Source: Pleurocapsa minor GSE-CHR-MK 17-07R (GTDB lineage Bacteria; Chloroflexota; Anaerolineae; Aggregatilineales; Phototrophicaceae). Taken from it: a stretch of DNA of 64,000 bases. Shown here in pieces: positions 26,001 through 33,732 of this stretch (positions within the stretch are counted from its first letter, which is position 1; every line of letters starts with the position of its first letter). The notes below the pieces were generated by a model. The model did no database searches. It had not been told where the DNA came from and saw only the letters and a program-made list of their open reading frames with translations. The position numbers and the translations under genes are program-made. The stretch covers positions 62,001-126,000 of the forward strand of contig JAHHHY010000012.1 in assembly GCA_019359125.1 (NCBI GenBank), read 5' to 3'.

Positions 26001-26257
26001 TGCTGGTGGAGTACTTCTCAGACGCGCCGCAGATGCAGATGCGCCCGCAAAGCACGTATTACGGCGAAGAAAACACCTGGGAATACATCATCTTCACCAA
26101 TCCGGCCAACGACGGCACGACGACGATCAGCGGCATTTACGTCACCGTGCGCGATGGCATCGCCCACATCATCTGGTGGGACGCGCCAGAGTCGCGCATC
26201 GATCAGCTGGCGCCCAGCTTCTTCGTCACCATCGACGGCTATACCATTTTTGACTAG
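23009..26257 (+). CDS. Secreted clostripain-type (C11) cysteine peptidase with PPC domain
   Basis: A 1082-residue secreted protein. A signal peptide (residues 1-24) is followed by a pre-peptidase C-terminal-type beta domain (about 28-128, GRYTGTISN...TGDFELIIDVG). The C11 peptidase domain begins at DWTILAYLDADNNLE (166-180). The catalytic His is in NNHGGAW (His285) and the nucleophile in INDSCLMA (Cys333). The long C-terminal half is beta-rich. It includes a segment DEWGYNFVYPSDW that resembles PsbP/lipoprotein-type domains. C11 enzymes cleave after Arg or Lys. ATG 23009 follows GAGGGGGAACC, an excellent ribosome site. The gene is monocistronic. Confidence 0.88.
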   Translation: MRRVTHLLLMLVFMLVATHTIIAQGAGRYTGTISNTEYFATVELPGITEGQTISIEANATSGNLDTLVLLLTPEGDWVGENDDREQGNFNSLLVIGAPFTGDYIVVVTRYGQDTGSTTGDFELIIDVGGAQPVANTVADIGVNSSTVINTEAAGYPTLTPSPVIADWTILAYLDADNNLEGGIMYDLDEFERAGGSTESVRVVALLDRAEDYDTSNGNWTDARLYEPGADKSNDAAVVYPPTLDSDPLAYMGEIDMGADSTLLNFLVWGMRTYPAERYAISLNNHGGAWRGTVWDDSSPTHNNLGVLEMAAVFERALAEVGRDKFDLLINDSCLMASVENFAALAPYFDYAFSSPEIMNNPGFDMTTMTETLNANPDIAIPELGQIMADKYMQDMNLGFAQMATYMGVAVIDLSQFGSLVDSLAQFTDFVTNKPESHMGLLGRARANAYTYSTWAGSYEQIDVGDLMTRIVQGTADDDMRARAQAVIDTLDDAIVYSTAGDLLSQETSFYNIFFPLGTFAYDPSYSQLTPLPGWGNFLQTYFSSINADDGELGFDAGFRAPEVRVTNVFPVQTSIYAPPVISMEVVGNNVSHGDFTVDRVLEDGGLLRLTQRRILTETITDEGFVEYVNFWHPGVDDFEFTWGASIPFVTDGNISNPERVVDAGEVTSLSGVYLYPNSDVPIDVDIIFDQFGSFNAMISRQRDSAGFANIRPETGGLFVAYRHLVTPDGESYAEYGNEYVWPEGGISWRNRPAPTGLYNLGFLVTGFTGDSGFSATTVQVNHDDVNENYRGYVDDEWGYNFVYPSDWTGFTYFSQNGWESANSPTQDQFIYVYPVEPSATDPLTVANETMAQYGVTIQNPTPIVIDGRDAVEFTYEWVVENGTVYSGRAFAVYQESIGLGLVFASEAINGAEFDTTYELLRDSTVFFDPADIAKLDTGKWYTDFTDNASFPVLEDWGTPFLFDNEWRMYAEDGSDSTIVNIAITERPANNASDVIGDLLVEYFSDAPQMQMRPQSTYYGEENTWEYIIFTNPANDGTTTISGIYVTVRDGIAHIIWWDAPESRIDQLAPSFFVTIDGYTIFD

Positions 26258-26273
26258 GGCTGTGACTATCAGT

Positions 26274-26299
26274 GGGGCACGCTAACCGACGCGTGCCCC
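26274..26299. terminator. Hairpin between convergent protease and ABC ATPase genes
   Basis: A 9-bp perfect inverted repeat (GGGGCACGC at 26274-26282, GCGTGCCCC at 26291-26299) with no T-run. Its right arm overlaps the end of the ABC ATPase gene. It may act as a shared transcription end. Confidence 0.5.
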
Positions 26300-27373
26300 T
26301 GTGCGGGTATCGAAAAACAGCATATTCTCAGGATTCGGGGCTGTGTACAGGCTGTCGCCAACCACCAGCCCCGAGTCATAGGGCACGGTGATGCGCCAGG
26401 TCTGCACGCGGTCGGACACCTCCAGCAGGCGGAAGCGCTCGGCAAAAAATGGCGTCACCGTCGTCACCTGACAGAATGCAGCATTGGGCGCGTCAGCGGG
26501 CACGATGCGGATATGTTCTGGCCGCACCCCCAGCGTGACCTGCGTGCCCAACGGAAAATCACCGCGGAACGGGTAGGCGCTAAACGGCATCCCCTCCCAG
26601 GTGTGATCCCCCGACCGGCCCGGAAACAGGTTCATGATCGGCGTGCCCACAAACGTGGCCACGAACATATTGAGCGGATTGTTGTGCAGTGATTCGTAGG
26701 TGCCCATCTGCTCGATTTTGCCGGCGCGCATCACAGCGATGCGGTTGGCCAGCGCCACGGCCTCGATCTGGTCATGCGTGACATAGACCGACGTGACGGG
26801 AAATGCATTCAGCAGGCGGCGCAGCTCGATGCGCGCGACTGAGCGCAGCTTGGCATCCAGATTGGAAAACGGCTCGTCAAACAGGAACAGGCGCGGGTCG
26901 CGGGCCAGCGCACGGGCGATCCCGATGCGCTGTTTTTCCCCGCCAGACAATTGACTGGGCCGCTTGTCCAGCAGATGGTCCATGCCGATGCCGGTAATCT
27001 GCGCGATGCGGCGAACGCGTTCCGGCACTTCGGCCTCGCGCTGGCGCAGCCACAGGAAGAAGCCGATGGTCTTGCGCGCTTCCCAGTGCGGGGCCAGCGC
27101 CCCGTCCTGAAACACCATGCCGATGCCGCGCTCCGCCATTGGAATCGTGTTCAGCGGCACATTGTCATACAGCACTTCACCGCTGTCCGGCTGAATCAGC
27201 CCGGCAAGCAGCCGCAGCAGCGTCGACTTGCCACAGCCAGACGGCCCCAGCAGCGACAGCACATCGCCGGTTTGCAGCTTAAACGAGACATCATCCACCA
27301 CATTGACCGTGGTCTCGCCCGGCTCATCGGTGGGCATCGACTTGATGAGGTGATTGACGGTCAGGGTGGTCAC
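26282..27373 (-). CDS. ABC transporter ATP-binding protein (MalK/UgpC/PotA-like)
   Basis: A 363-residue importer-type ATPase. Walker A GPSGCGKS, Q-loop GMVFQDGALAPHW, signature LSGGEKQR, Walker B LFLFDEPFSNLD and switch TVYVTHDQ-like YVTHDQIEA are intact. A C-terminal regulatory (TOBE-like) domain contains LGVRPEHIRIV, typical of sugar and polyamine importers. No permease or binding protein is nearby. Instead it follows the kinase-AAA gene by 16 bp and probably shares its transcript. The start is GTG 27373 with GGGGA upstream. It may energise permeases encoded elsewhere, as MsiK-type shared ATPases do (inference). Confidence 0.88.
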   Translation of the reverse strand: MTTLTVNHLIKSMPTDEPGETTVNVVDDVSFKLQTGDVLSLLGPSGCGKSTLLRLLAGLIQPDSGEVLYDNVPLNTIPMAERGIGMVFQDGALAPHWEARKTIGFFLWLRQREAEVPERVRRIAQITGIGMDHLLDKRPSQLSGGEKQRIGIARALARDPRLFLFDEPFSNLDAKLRSVARIELRRLLNAFPVTSVYVTHDQIEAVALANRIAVMRAGKIEQMGTYESLHNNPLNMFVATFVGTPIMNLFPGRSGDHTWEGMPFSAYPFRGDFPLGTQVTLGVRPEHIRIVPADAPNAAFCQVTTVTPFFAERFRLLEVSDRVQTWRITVPYDSGLVVGDSLYTAPNPENMLFFDTRTGARVG

Positions 27374-27389
27374 ACGCGTCCCCGCATCG

Positions 27390-30062
27390 CTAGGTGTTCA
27401 GAATTCGGCTGACAATCTCTTTGAGTTCAATCTTCCGGCCGCGCTCGACCGCCTGGTCAAATTCGCCCATCGGCATCTGGCTGGACAGCGACGCCACCAG
27501 GCGCTCGGCCAGATAGTGCGTCTGCCCGTCGGTGGACAGGTGGTTCATCGCCACCGTGGCAAATTCCACCGCGGTGGCGGCACGCCCTGCCCGCGCCATC
27601 AGTGAGGCCATGCCCACCAGCGAGGCCAGCGCGACCGTTTGTGCGCGTGCATCCATGGCCGTGCGCAGCCCCTCGACCAGCAGTCGGGCTGCGTCCTCCA
27701 TATCACCGGCCTCAACCTGTAAATCCGCCAGTCGATTCAGGTTGGCGGCTACGCCCCAGCGATAGCCAATCTCGCGGCAGGTTGCCAGGCTCTCGTCATA
27801 CAGTCCGCGCGCCGCATCGCGATTGCCCAGGGCGCGGTTGGCATCGCCCAGCTGCTGCTTAATCTGCGCCTGCTTCCTGCGCGACGACTCGATAAACGGC
27901 TGCAGCTCCAGCGCACGCTGCAAATATGCCGCCGCCGCATGATACGCGCCGCTGCGGAAAGCCTGTTCACCAGCGATGGCCGCATACTGCTCTTCTTTTT
28001 CGGCATTCTCGGCGCAGCCCCAGTAGTAGGCCAGCAGTTCGGCATTCTGCTTGCTGGAAATCTCATACACCCGCTCGACGGACTCGGCAATCGTCCTGTT
28101 GAGCGCCTTGAATTCCTCGTGTGGCAGATCTGCCACAGCCACATCGCGCAGCTTGTTGTGCGTGAAGCGCCACCAGCCGTCCTGCACTTCCAGCACAGCG
28201 GCATCCGCGCAGGCAGACAGGCACATATTCATCATGTCCGCCGACTGACCCGTGGCCTGATGAATGACAGGCAGGTCCAGATAGCGCCCGCCGACAGCCG
28301 CCATGTTCAGCATCCCCTGTGCAAACACAGGCACGCGCTTCAGGCGGCGGCGCACAATGCCCGCCACACCGCCCGTAAGCAGGGTCAGCGGCAGGCGGCC
28401 AGTGCCCACAGCGGCCAGTTGTCCGGCTTCTTCAGCCAGCGCGCGCACCATCTCCACCAGGAAGAAGGTATTGCCCTCGGTTTCACGCTGAAGCAGCGAC
28501 AGCAGTTCATCATTCTGGCCCGCCGCGCCCAGCATGGCACGGGTAAGTTCAGCAGTCTGTTCCGGCGTCAGGCGTTCCAGGCGCATGCTGTGCGCGGCGC
28601 GGATCTGTTCAGCGATTTCAGGCGTCTCGTCATCGCGATAAGTGGCCACGACCAGCATCTTCAGGTTCGCGACGATGCGGCATAACCGGGAAAGTAACAG
28701 CAGGCTTTCCGAGTCGGCCCAGTGCAAATCTTCCAGGATAATCAGCAGTGGCTGCTGGCTGGCCGCCCCCTGCCGCTGAAACAGATCGAGCAGCAGCGTC
28801 AGCAAACGCGTCTGCGCGACCTGCGGCGTAACTTCAGGCGCGTCTTTCACGTCGCGGCCAATCAGCTTGGAGATATCCGGCACCAGCGCCTTCAGCACGC
28901 CTGCTTCCTGGTCGCTCACTTCGGCCAGCAGCACCAGCCAGCGCACGATGCCGCGCCACAGCGTATACGGCGCATTGACCTCGTTGACAGCCTGACCGCG
29001 CAGCACCAGCGCACCCTGCACCAGCCCGACAGTGCGCAGTTCGTCCAGCAGGCGCGATTTGCCCACGCCGCTTTCGCCAGCCACCAGCACGCTGCTGCCC
29101 TCGCCAATCATCGATTCGCGCATCAGCTCGGTCAGCTCAGACAGCTCGGTGCCGCGCCCGACAAACGAAGCCGCCTGCAAAAAGCTTTCGCGGGTGGCGG
29201 CGGTCTCGGCGGACGGCGGACGACCGGATGCGCTGAGCAGATCAGCCATCAGGTCATTGGCATCGTTGTAGCGGTCAGCCGGGACTTTTGACAGCAGCCG
29301 CCCGACAATGGCGCGAATGGCATCGCTCGTCACCATCAGCGACAAATCAGGGATGCGCGTGCGCACCTCGACAAATAATTTCTTCAGGTTGCCGATGTCA
29401 AACGGCGGCTGGCCGGCAAACAGGCGGTAGGCCATCACACCCACGGCATACAGGTCGCTTTCCCGCGTGGCCGCCCCGCCAGTCCATAATTCCGGGGCCA
29501 TATAGCTGGGCGTCCCGGCGACTTCGCCCTCTTTTGCCTGCTCAGCCGAGACAGACAGGCCAAAGTCGAGGACTTTCACCTGGCCATCCACCACCATGAC
29601 ATTCTTGGGTTTGATATCGCGGTGCAGAATGCCCCGGCGGTGCAGATAGGCCAGCGCCTGCAACATCTGAATCAGCAGGTCGACGCGACCGTCATGCGAC
29701 AGCCGTTCGCCGTGTTCCAGAAATGACTCGGCGTTGTGCAGCAGCTCCATCGTGATATACGGCTGGCGCACGCGCCCCATAATATCGAAGCCATAGTCGA
29801 TCACGCTGATGATATTCGGGTGGCGCAGCGACGCCAGAATCTTGAATTCCTGCGCCAGCGTCATTTCCAGCGAGGTCTCCCCGCTGGTGCGCGAGCCGTA
29901 TTCCAGCTTGTTGGCATCCACCTTGACCTGCTTGACCGCGACATACTGGCCGCTCAGCCGGTCGATCGCCTCGAACACGGTGCCCATATTGCCAGAGCCC
30001 AGCTCATTGACGATCTGGTAACGGCGGCCAATCATGCGCGGGGCAATTTCTGTTGACATCAT
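27390..30062 (-). CDS. Ser/Thr protein kinase fused to AAA ATPase and TPR-like repeats
   Basis: A soluble 890-residue signalling protein. The Hanks-type kinase domain spans about residues 12-280: Gly loop GSGNMG, Lys44 in VAVK, catalytic HRDIKPKN (Asp149), DFG (166-168), and APE-like APELW. A short linker leads to a STAND/AAA domain with Walker A GESGVGKS (329-336) and Walker B LLIILEDLHWAD. A long helical, TPR-like C-terminus of about 200 residues (AYLQRALELQP..., GNRDAARGLYDESL) follows. This layout is that of kinase-ATPase sensors controlling signal output by protein contacts. It starts at one of two adjacent ATGs and shares a promoter region with the divergent mtaD gene. Confidence 0.9.
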   Translation of the reverse strand: MMSTEIAPRMIGRRYQIVNELGSGNMGTVFEAIDRLSGQYVAVKQVKVDANKLEYGSRTSGETSLEMTLAQEFKILASLRHPNIISVIDYGFDIMGRVRQPYITMELLHNAESFLEHGERLSHDGRVDLLIQMLQALAYLHRRGILHRDIKPKNVMVVDGQVKVLDFGLSVSAEQAKEGEVAGTPSYMAPELWTGGAATRESDLYAVGVMAYRLFAGQPPFDIGNLKKLFVEVRTRIPDLSLMVTSDAIRAIVGRLLSKVPADRYNDANDLMADLLSASGRPPSAETAATRESFLQAASFVGRGTELSELTELMRESMIGEGSSVLVAGESGVGKSRLLDELRTVGLVQGALVLRGQAVNEVNAPYTLWRGIVRWLVLLAEVSDQEAGVLKALVPDISKLIGRDVKDAPEVTPQVAQTRLLTLLLDLFQRQGAASQQPLLIILEDLHWADSESLLLLSRLCRIVANLKMLVVATYRDDETPEIAEQIRAAHSMRLERLTPEQTAELTRAMLGAAGQNDELLSLLQRETEGNTFFLVEMVRALAEEAGQLAAVGTGRLPLTLLTGGVAGIVRRRLKRVPVFAQGMLNMAAVGGRYLDLPVIHQATGQSADMMNMCLSACADAAVLEVQDGWWRFTHNKLRDVAVADLPHEEFKALNRTIAESVERVYEISSKQNAELLAYYWGCAENAEKEEQYAAIAGEQAFRSGAYHAAAAYLQRALELQPFIESSRRKQAQIKQQLGDANRALGNRDAARGLYDESLATCREIGYRWGVAANLNRLADLQVEAGDMEDAARLLVEGLRTAMDARAQTVALASLVGMASLMARAGRAATAVEFATVAMNHLSTDGQTHYLAERLVASLSSQMPMGEFDQAVERGRKIELKEIVSRILNT

Positions 30063-30135
30063 GGTGAGGATACCTGAAACTGGCGGATAGGAGTCCCGCG
30101 CCCAGAACAGCGAACAGGGACATTACGTTCCCTTC

Positions 30136-30164
30136 ATTATAGGCCGTAACCACGACTCTGTCAC
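30136..30164 (-). promoter_or_regulatory. Promoter of the kinase-ABC ATPase operon
   Basis: On the minus strand GTGACA (30159-30164) and TATAAT (30136-30141) are separated by 17 bp, close to sigma-70 consensus. Confidence 0.65.
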
Positions 30165-30308
30165 AAAGGGTTAGGCCCACGACATCCACAACTGTAACCT
30201 GAACCCCTGCTGTAAACCGTATGAATTCTGTAGCGCGGGAATAAATGTCCGTGAACTGCCCAAACCACGGTGCTCCGCCTGATTCGACCCGAAGCAGCAA
30301 GCTGATAG

Positions 30309-30337
30309 TTGAGTCATTTGAACCCGGCGCATACAAT
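30309..30337 (+). promoter_or_regulatory. Promoter of the MTA/SAH deaminase gene
   Basis: TTGAGT (30309-30314) and TACAAT (30332-30337) with a 17-bp spacer. This and the opposed kinase promoter account for much of the 341-bp gap 30063-30403; I see no small ORF or RNA in the remainder. Confidence 0.65.
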
Positions 30338-30403
30338 GTGAGTAGCAATCATGTAGGACAGCGTGAAGAACGCGCTGTTTCGCCACTTTATCGGAGGTTC
30401 CCC

Positions 30404-31735
30404 ATGACAGACCTGCTGATCCAGAACTGCCTTGTGCTGCGCATCCCCAACCGCACAACGGCCATCGTCGATGAAGGGCAGGATATCCTCATCCGCGGGA
30501 ATCGCATCACCGCCATTCAGCCCACAGGCCTGGCCGATCCCTCACATTTCAGGGAAACCATCGACGCATCCGGCCTGCTGGCCATGCCCGGCCTGATCAA
30601 CACGCACGCGCATGTGCCGATGGTGCTGTTTCGCGGGCTGGCGGAAGATGTGCCGCTGGACCGCTGGTTCAACGAGTATATCTGGCCGCTGGAGCACAAT
30701 CTCCAGCCGGGTGATGTCGGGCTGGGCATGGAGCTGGGGCTGGCGGAGCTGATTCGCGGGGGCGTGACCACCGTCGCAGACCATTATTTCAATATGCACG
30801 AGGCGGCGGCCGCGGTCGAGAAGTCCGGCGCGCGGGCGGTGCTGGGCTGGGCCATTTTCGGCACCGGCGGCGAGGAAGCGCTGGACAACAGCGTGCAGTT
30901 CTGCCAGCAGTGGCAGGGCGCAGCCGACGGACGCATCACGACGCTGCTGGCCCCGCACGCGCCCTATACCTGCCCCGATGACTTCCTGCGCATGGTGGCG
31001 GCGGCGGCCCGTGAAACCGACCTGAATATTCATATTCATGCGGCTGAAACACTCGACCAGACGCGAGCCAGCGTGGAAAAAACCGGCCGCACCCCGATTC
31101 AGATTCTGGAAGACACCGGCCTGCTCGACCGCCCGACGATCGTGGCGCATGCGTGTGGCGCGACCGACGACGACATCGCCATTCTGGCGAAGCATGGCGC
31201 CAGCGTGGCCCACTGCCCCAAGACCTATCTCAAGCTGGGTATGGAGCTGACGCGGGTGACGGCGATGCATGCTGCCGGCGTGCATGTTGGGCTGGGGTCG
31301 GATGGCGCGGTGAGCAATAACACGCTGAATATCCTGGAGGCGATGCGCCTGCTGGCCCTGCTGCAGAAAGACCGGGCCCACACCGCCGAGGTCATGCCGG
31401 TGGCGGAAGCCCTGTATACCGCGACCCGCGGCGGCGCGTATGCGCTGGGCATGGGCGATGAACTAGGCGCGCTGGAGCCTGGCTTCCTGGCCGATATCGC
31501 CCTGCTCGACCTGTCTGGCCTGCATCACCAGCCGCTGCACAACCCAGCCGCCAGCCTGGTCTACAACGCCGACACGCACGACGTACACACCGTGGTCATC
31601 AATGGCAAAGTGGTGATGCGCCGCAAGCGCGTGCTGAATATCGATGTGACCGATGTGCTGGAGCGTGCGCGCCGGTCGATGACGCGGCTGAGCCAGCGCG
31701 ACCCGGCCCAGCGCATCCAGACGTACGCGCCCTAA
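30404..31735 (+). CDS. mtaD: 5-methylthioadenosine/S-adenosylhomocysteine deaminase family amidohydrolase
   Basis: A 443-residue metal-dependent amidohydrolase that deaminates adenosine-type nucleosides released in methionine metabolism. Metal and substrate motifs are present: GLINTHAHVPMVLFRG, the HIHAAET histidine pair, IVAHACG, and GLGSDGAVSNN with the catalytic Asp. FRGLAEDVPLDRWFNEYIWPLE is typical of the MtaD/SsnA branch. ATG 30404 has GGAGG 7 nt upstream; the frame stays open back to 30245 but those residues are not family sequence. Its stop overlaps the stop of the convergent CPBP gene. Related chlorohydrolases share the motifs, so the substrate is inferred. Confidence 0.88.
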   Translation: MTDLLIQNCLVLRIPNRTTAIVDEGQDILIRGNRITAIQPTGLADPSHFRETIDASGLLAMPGLINTHAHVPMVLFRGLAEDVPLDRWFNEYIWPLEHNLQPGDVGLGMELGLAELIRGGVTTVADHYFNMHEAAAAVEKSGARAVLGWAIFGTGGEEALDNSVQFCQQWQGAADGRITTLLAPHAPYTCPDDFLRMVAAAARETDLNIHIHAAETLDQTRASVEKTGRTPIQILEDTGLLDRPTIVAHACGATDDDIAILAKHGASVAHCPKTYLKLGMELTRVTAMHAAGVHVGLGSDGAVSNNTLNILEAMRLLALLQKDRAHTAEVMPVAEALYTATRGGAYALGMGDELGALEPGFLADIALLDLSGLHHQPLHNPAASLVYNADTHDVHTVVINGKVVMRRKRVLNIDVTDVLERARRSMTRLSQRDPAQRIQTYAP

Positions 31736-32571
31736 CGCAGCCCGAAGGCCGGCAGGGCAAAGACGAGCACATTGACCGTGATCTGGCACAGCCACGCGGC
31801 GGCCAGGCTGTTGCGCCGACAGACATAGCTGTACATCATATTCATCAGCGCCAGCGCCGAGCCAATCAGGATGGCGATCAGCGGGAAGCGATTGACCTCG
31901 ATCATCGGCAGGAACAGCAGCAGCGACCAGATGGTGCCGACCAGACCCGCCAGCCAGAAGGGTCGCTCTGCCTGAAACAAGCCGCGCAGAAACAGCGTCT
32001 CGCCCAGCGGCTGCACGAACACGACGAAGGCCAGCACCGCGCCGGGAGACAAAATCTCAAACAGGCCCTGCGTCTCGGACGCGGTGCGGAAAATCAGCCC
32101 GACGGTCGTTTGCAGCGTGCTGCCGCCCACCACCAGCAGCGGCGCCCCGATCATCACGCCAAAGACCACGCCCCACGCCAGATTCTCCGGGCGTTCGCGG
32201 CCAATGCGATTGGTCGTGCCCAGCAGCCACGCCAGCACCGCAAAGAACGCCAGCGATCCCCACGCGACAATGAAGCGCAGGTCACCATACGACGGGCCCA
32301 GCGCGGCCAGGCCGATATTGAGTGCAAACGAAATCAGCAGTCCGAAAGTCGGGTCACTGGGCGTGGAGCTGCGCGTGACGCGCCGTGCAGCAGGCTCTGA
32401 TTCCTCGACCTCATCGTCCTCGTCTTCATCCGGCTCATGCTCTACCGGACGGCGGATACGCCGCACAACGGGCAGGTCGTCATCGCGCTTGCCATACATC
32501 GAGGCATCGCGCCCGGTGTATTTTTGCAGCGCATCCTCGTCATCCTCGAAAAACGGGGGCTGCGTGCTCAA
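31732..32571 (-). CDS. CPBP/CAAX-like intramembrane protease homologue
   Basis: A 279-residue membrane protein. The first ~75 residues are highly charged and probably disordered (DEDEDDEVEESEPAARR). Seven or so hydrophobic helices follow. The segment FVVFVQPLGETLFLRGLFQAERPFW matches the first CPBP (Abi) motif, normally EExxxRG; here it reads GETLFLRG, so one of the paired Glu is missing. Activity is therefore doubtful. It starts at TTG 32571, overlapping the threonine aldolase TGA (TTGA), so the two are co-translated. A convergent stop-codon overlap occurs with mtaD. Confidence 0.65.
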   Translation of the reverse strand: MSTQPPFFEDDEDALQKYTGRDASMYGKRDDDLPVVRRIRRPVEHEPDEDEDDEVEESEPAARRVTRSSTPSDPTFGLLISFALNIGLAALGPSYGDLRFIVAWGSLAFFAVLAWLLGTTNRIGRERPENLAWGVVFGVMIGAPLLVVGGSTLQTTVGLIFRTASETQGLFEILSPGAVLAFVVFVQPLGETLFLRGLFQAERPFWLAGLVGTIWSLLLFLPMIEVNRFPLIAILIGSALALMNMMYSYVCRRNSLAAAWLCQITVNVLVFALPAFGLR

Positions 32572-33641
32572 TCGCCCGCCATTTCCGGGGAACCCACAGA
32601 CAGCGTCTCGCGCACGGCATTCGCCACCAGCGCAACGTGTTCCGGTCGGAACCAGTAGTGCGTCACCACGCGGAACGACCGGTCAGCCGCGACATACGGG
32701 CGCAGCAGGATGTTATAGCGGTCTTTCAGGACATCGCTCAGCGTCAGCGCGTCCACCGGGGCATCAGCCGACAGCCAGAAGAACAGCATATTCGTCTTCA
32801 CGGCTTCCATATCGACGTGCACATACGGGATGGCGGCCAGCGCCTCGGCCAATGCGCGGGCATTGGCATGGTCTTCACCCAGGCGTTTGCTCATCTCCTT
32901 CAGCGCGATCAGCCCGGCAGCCGCCAGAATACCCGCCTGGCGCATGCCGCCGCCGACGCTCTTGCGGATGCGGTGCGCCCGCCGGATAAACTCGCGGTCG
33001 CCCACCACGACAGACCCGACTGGCGCGCACAGCCCTTTCGACAGGCACACGCTGACCGAATCCGCCTCGGCGCACAGCACGTCTACGGTGGTATTCAGCG
33101 CAGTCGCCGCGTTGAAAATGCGCGCGCCATCGATGTGCAGCTTCAGGCCATTGGCACGGGCGATATCTGCCACCTGGGCGATATAGCTGGCGGGCACCGG
33201 CGCACCACCCGCGCCGCCGTGTGTATTTTCCAGGCAGACCAGCTTCGTGACCGGAAAGTGAATGTTGTCCTGGCGAATCGCGCCACGAATGGCATCCAGA
33301 CTCATCGTGCCATCGCGCTCGACTTCCAGCGTGTTCGGCTGAATGCCACCATAGGCCGCCGCGCCACCCGCCTCATAACGGAAGATGTGCGCCTGCTTGC
33401 CCAGGATCATCTCGTCGCCACGGCCGCAGTGCGCCAGCACGCTGCACAGGTTGCCCATGGTGCCGCTGGCCACAAACAGCGCGGCTTCCTTGCCAAACAT
33501 CTCGGCGGCGGTGGCCTCCAGGGCATTGACGGTGGGGTCATCGCCATACACATCGTCACCCACTTCTGCGTAGGCCATCGCCTCGCGCATTTCAGGGGTG
33601 GGATGTGACACGGTATCGCTGCGTAAATCGATGTATTTCAT
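32568..33641 (-). CDS. ltaE: Low-specificity L-threonine aldolase
   Basis: A 357-residue PLP enzyme that cleaves threonine (or allo-threonine) to glycine and acetaldehyde. The N-terminus IDLRSDTVSHPTPEMREAM and GDDVYGDDPTVNALE are family signatures. The cofactor Asp is in LHIDGARIFNA and the PLP lysine in VCLSKGLCAPVGS. Full length. A minus-strand promoter (GTGAAA, 17 bp, TATAAT) lies upstream. It is co-transcribed with the CPBP-like gene. It opposes threonine synthase in metabolism, which is encoded in fused form 8 kb away. Confidence 0.93.
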   Translation of the reverse strand: MKYIDLRSDTVSHPTPEMREAMAYAEVGDDVYGDDPTVNALEATAAEMFGKEAALFVASGTMGNLCSVLAHCGRGDEMILGKQAHIFRYEAGGAAAYGGIQPNTLEVERDGTMSLDAIRGAIRQDNIHFPVTKLVCLENTHGGAGGAPVPASYIAQVADIARANGLKLHIDGARIFNAATALNTTVDVLCAEADSVSVCLSKGLCAPVGSVVVGDREFIRRAHRIRKSVGGGMRQAGILAAAGLIALKEMSKRLGEDHANARALAEALAAIPYVHVDMEAVKTNMLFFWLSADAPVDALTLSDVLKDRYNILLRPYVAADRSFRVVTHYWFRPEHVALVANAVRETLSVGSPEMAGD

Positions 33642-33645
33642 GAGT

Positions 33646-33712
33646 AGACGCGCCTTCTGCGACTGGGCTTCGTTTCAGGCCCGATTATACGCAGGGCGCG
33701 TCTGTTTTTCAC
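33646..33712 (-). promoter_or_regulatory. Promoter of ltaE flanked by a 14-bp inverted repeat
   Basis: On the minus strand TATAAT (33684-33689) and GTGAAA (33707-33712) are 17 bp apart. An inverted repeat with arms 33646-33661 and 33690-33703 (14 pairs, one 2-nt bulge) straddles the -10 and the leader. Confidence 0.5.
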
Positions 33713-33732
33713 GAGGTGAATTGATGCGTCAC

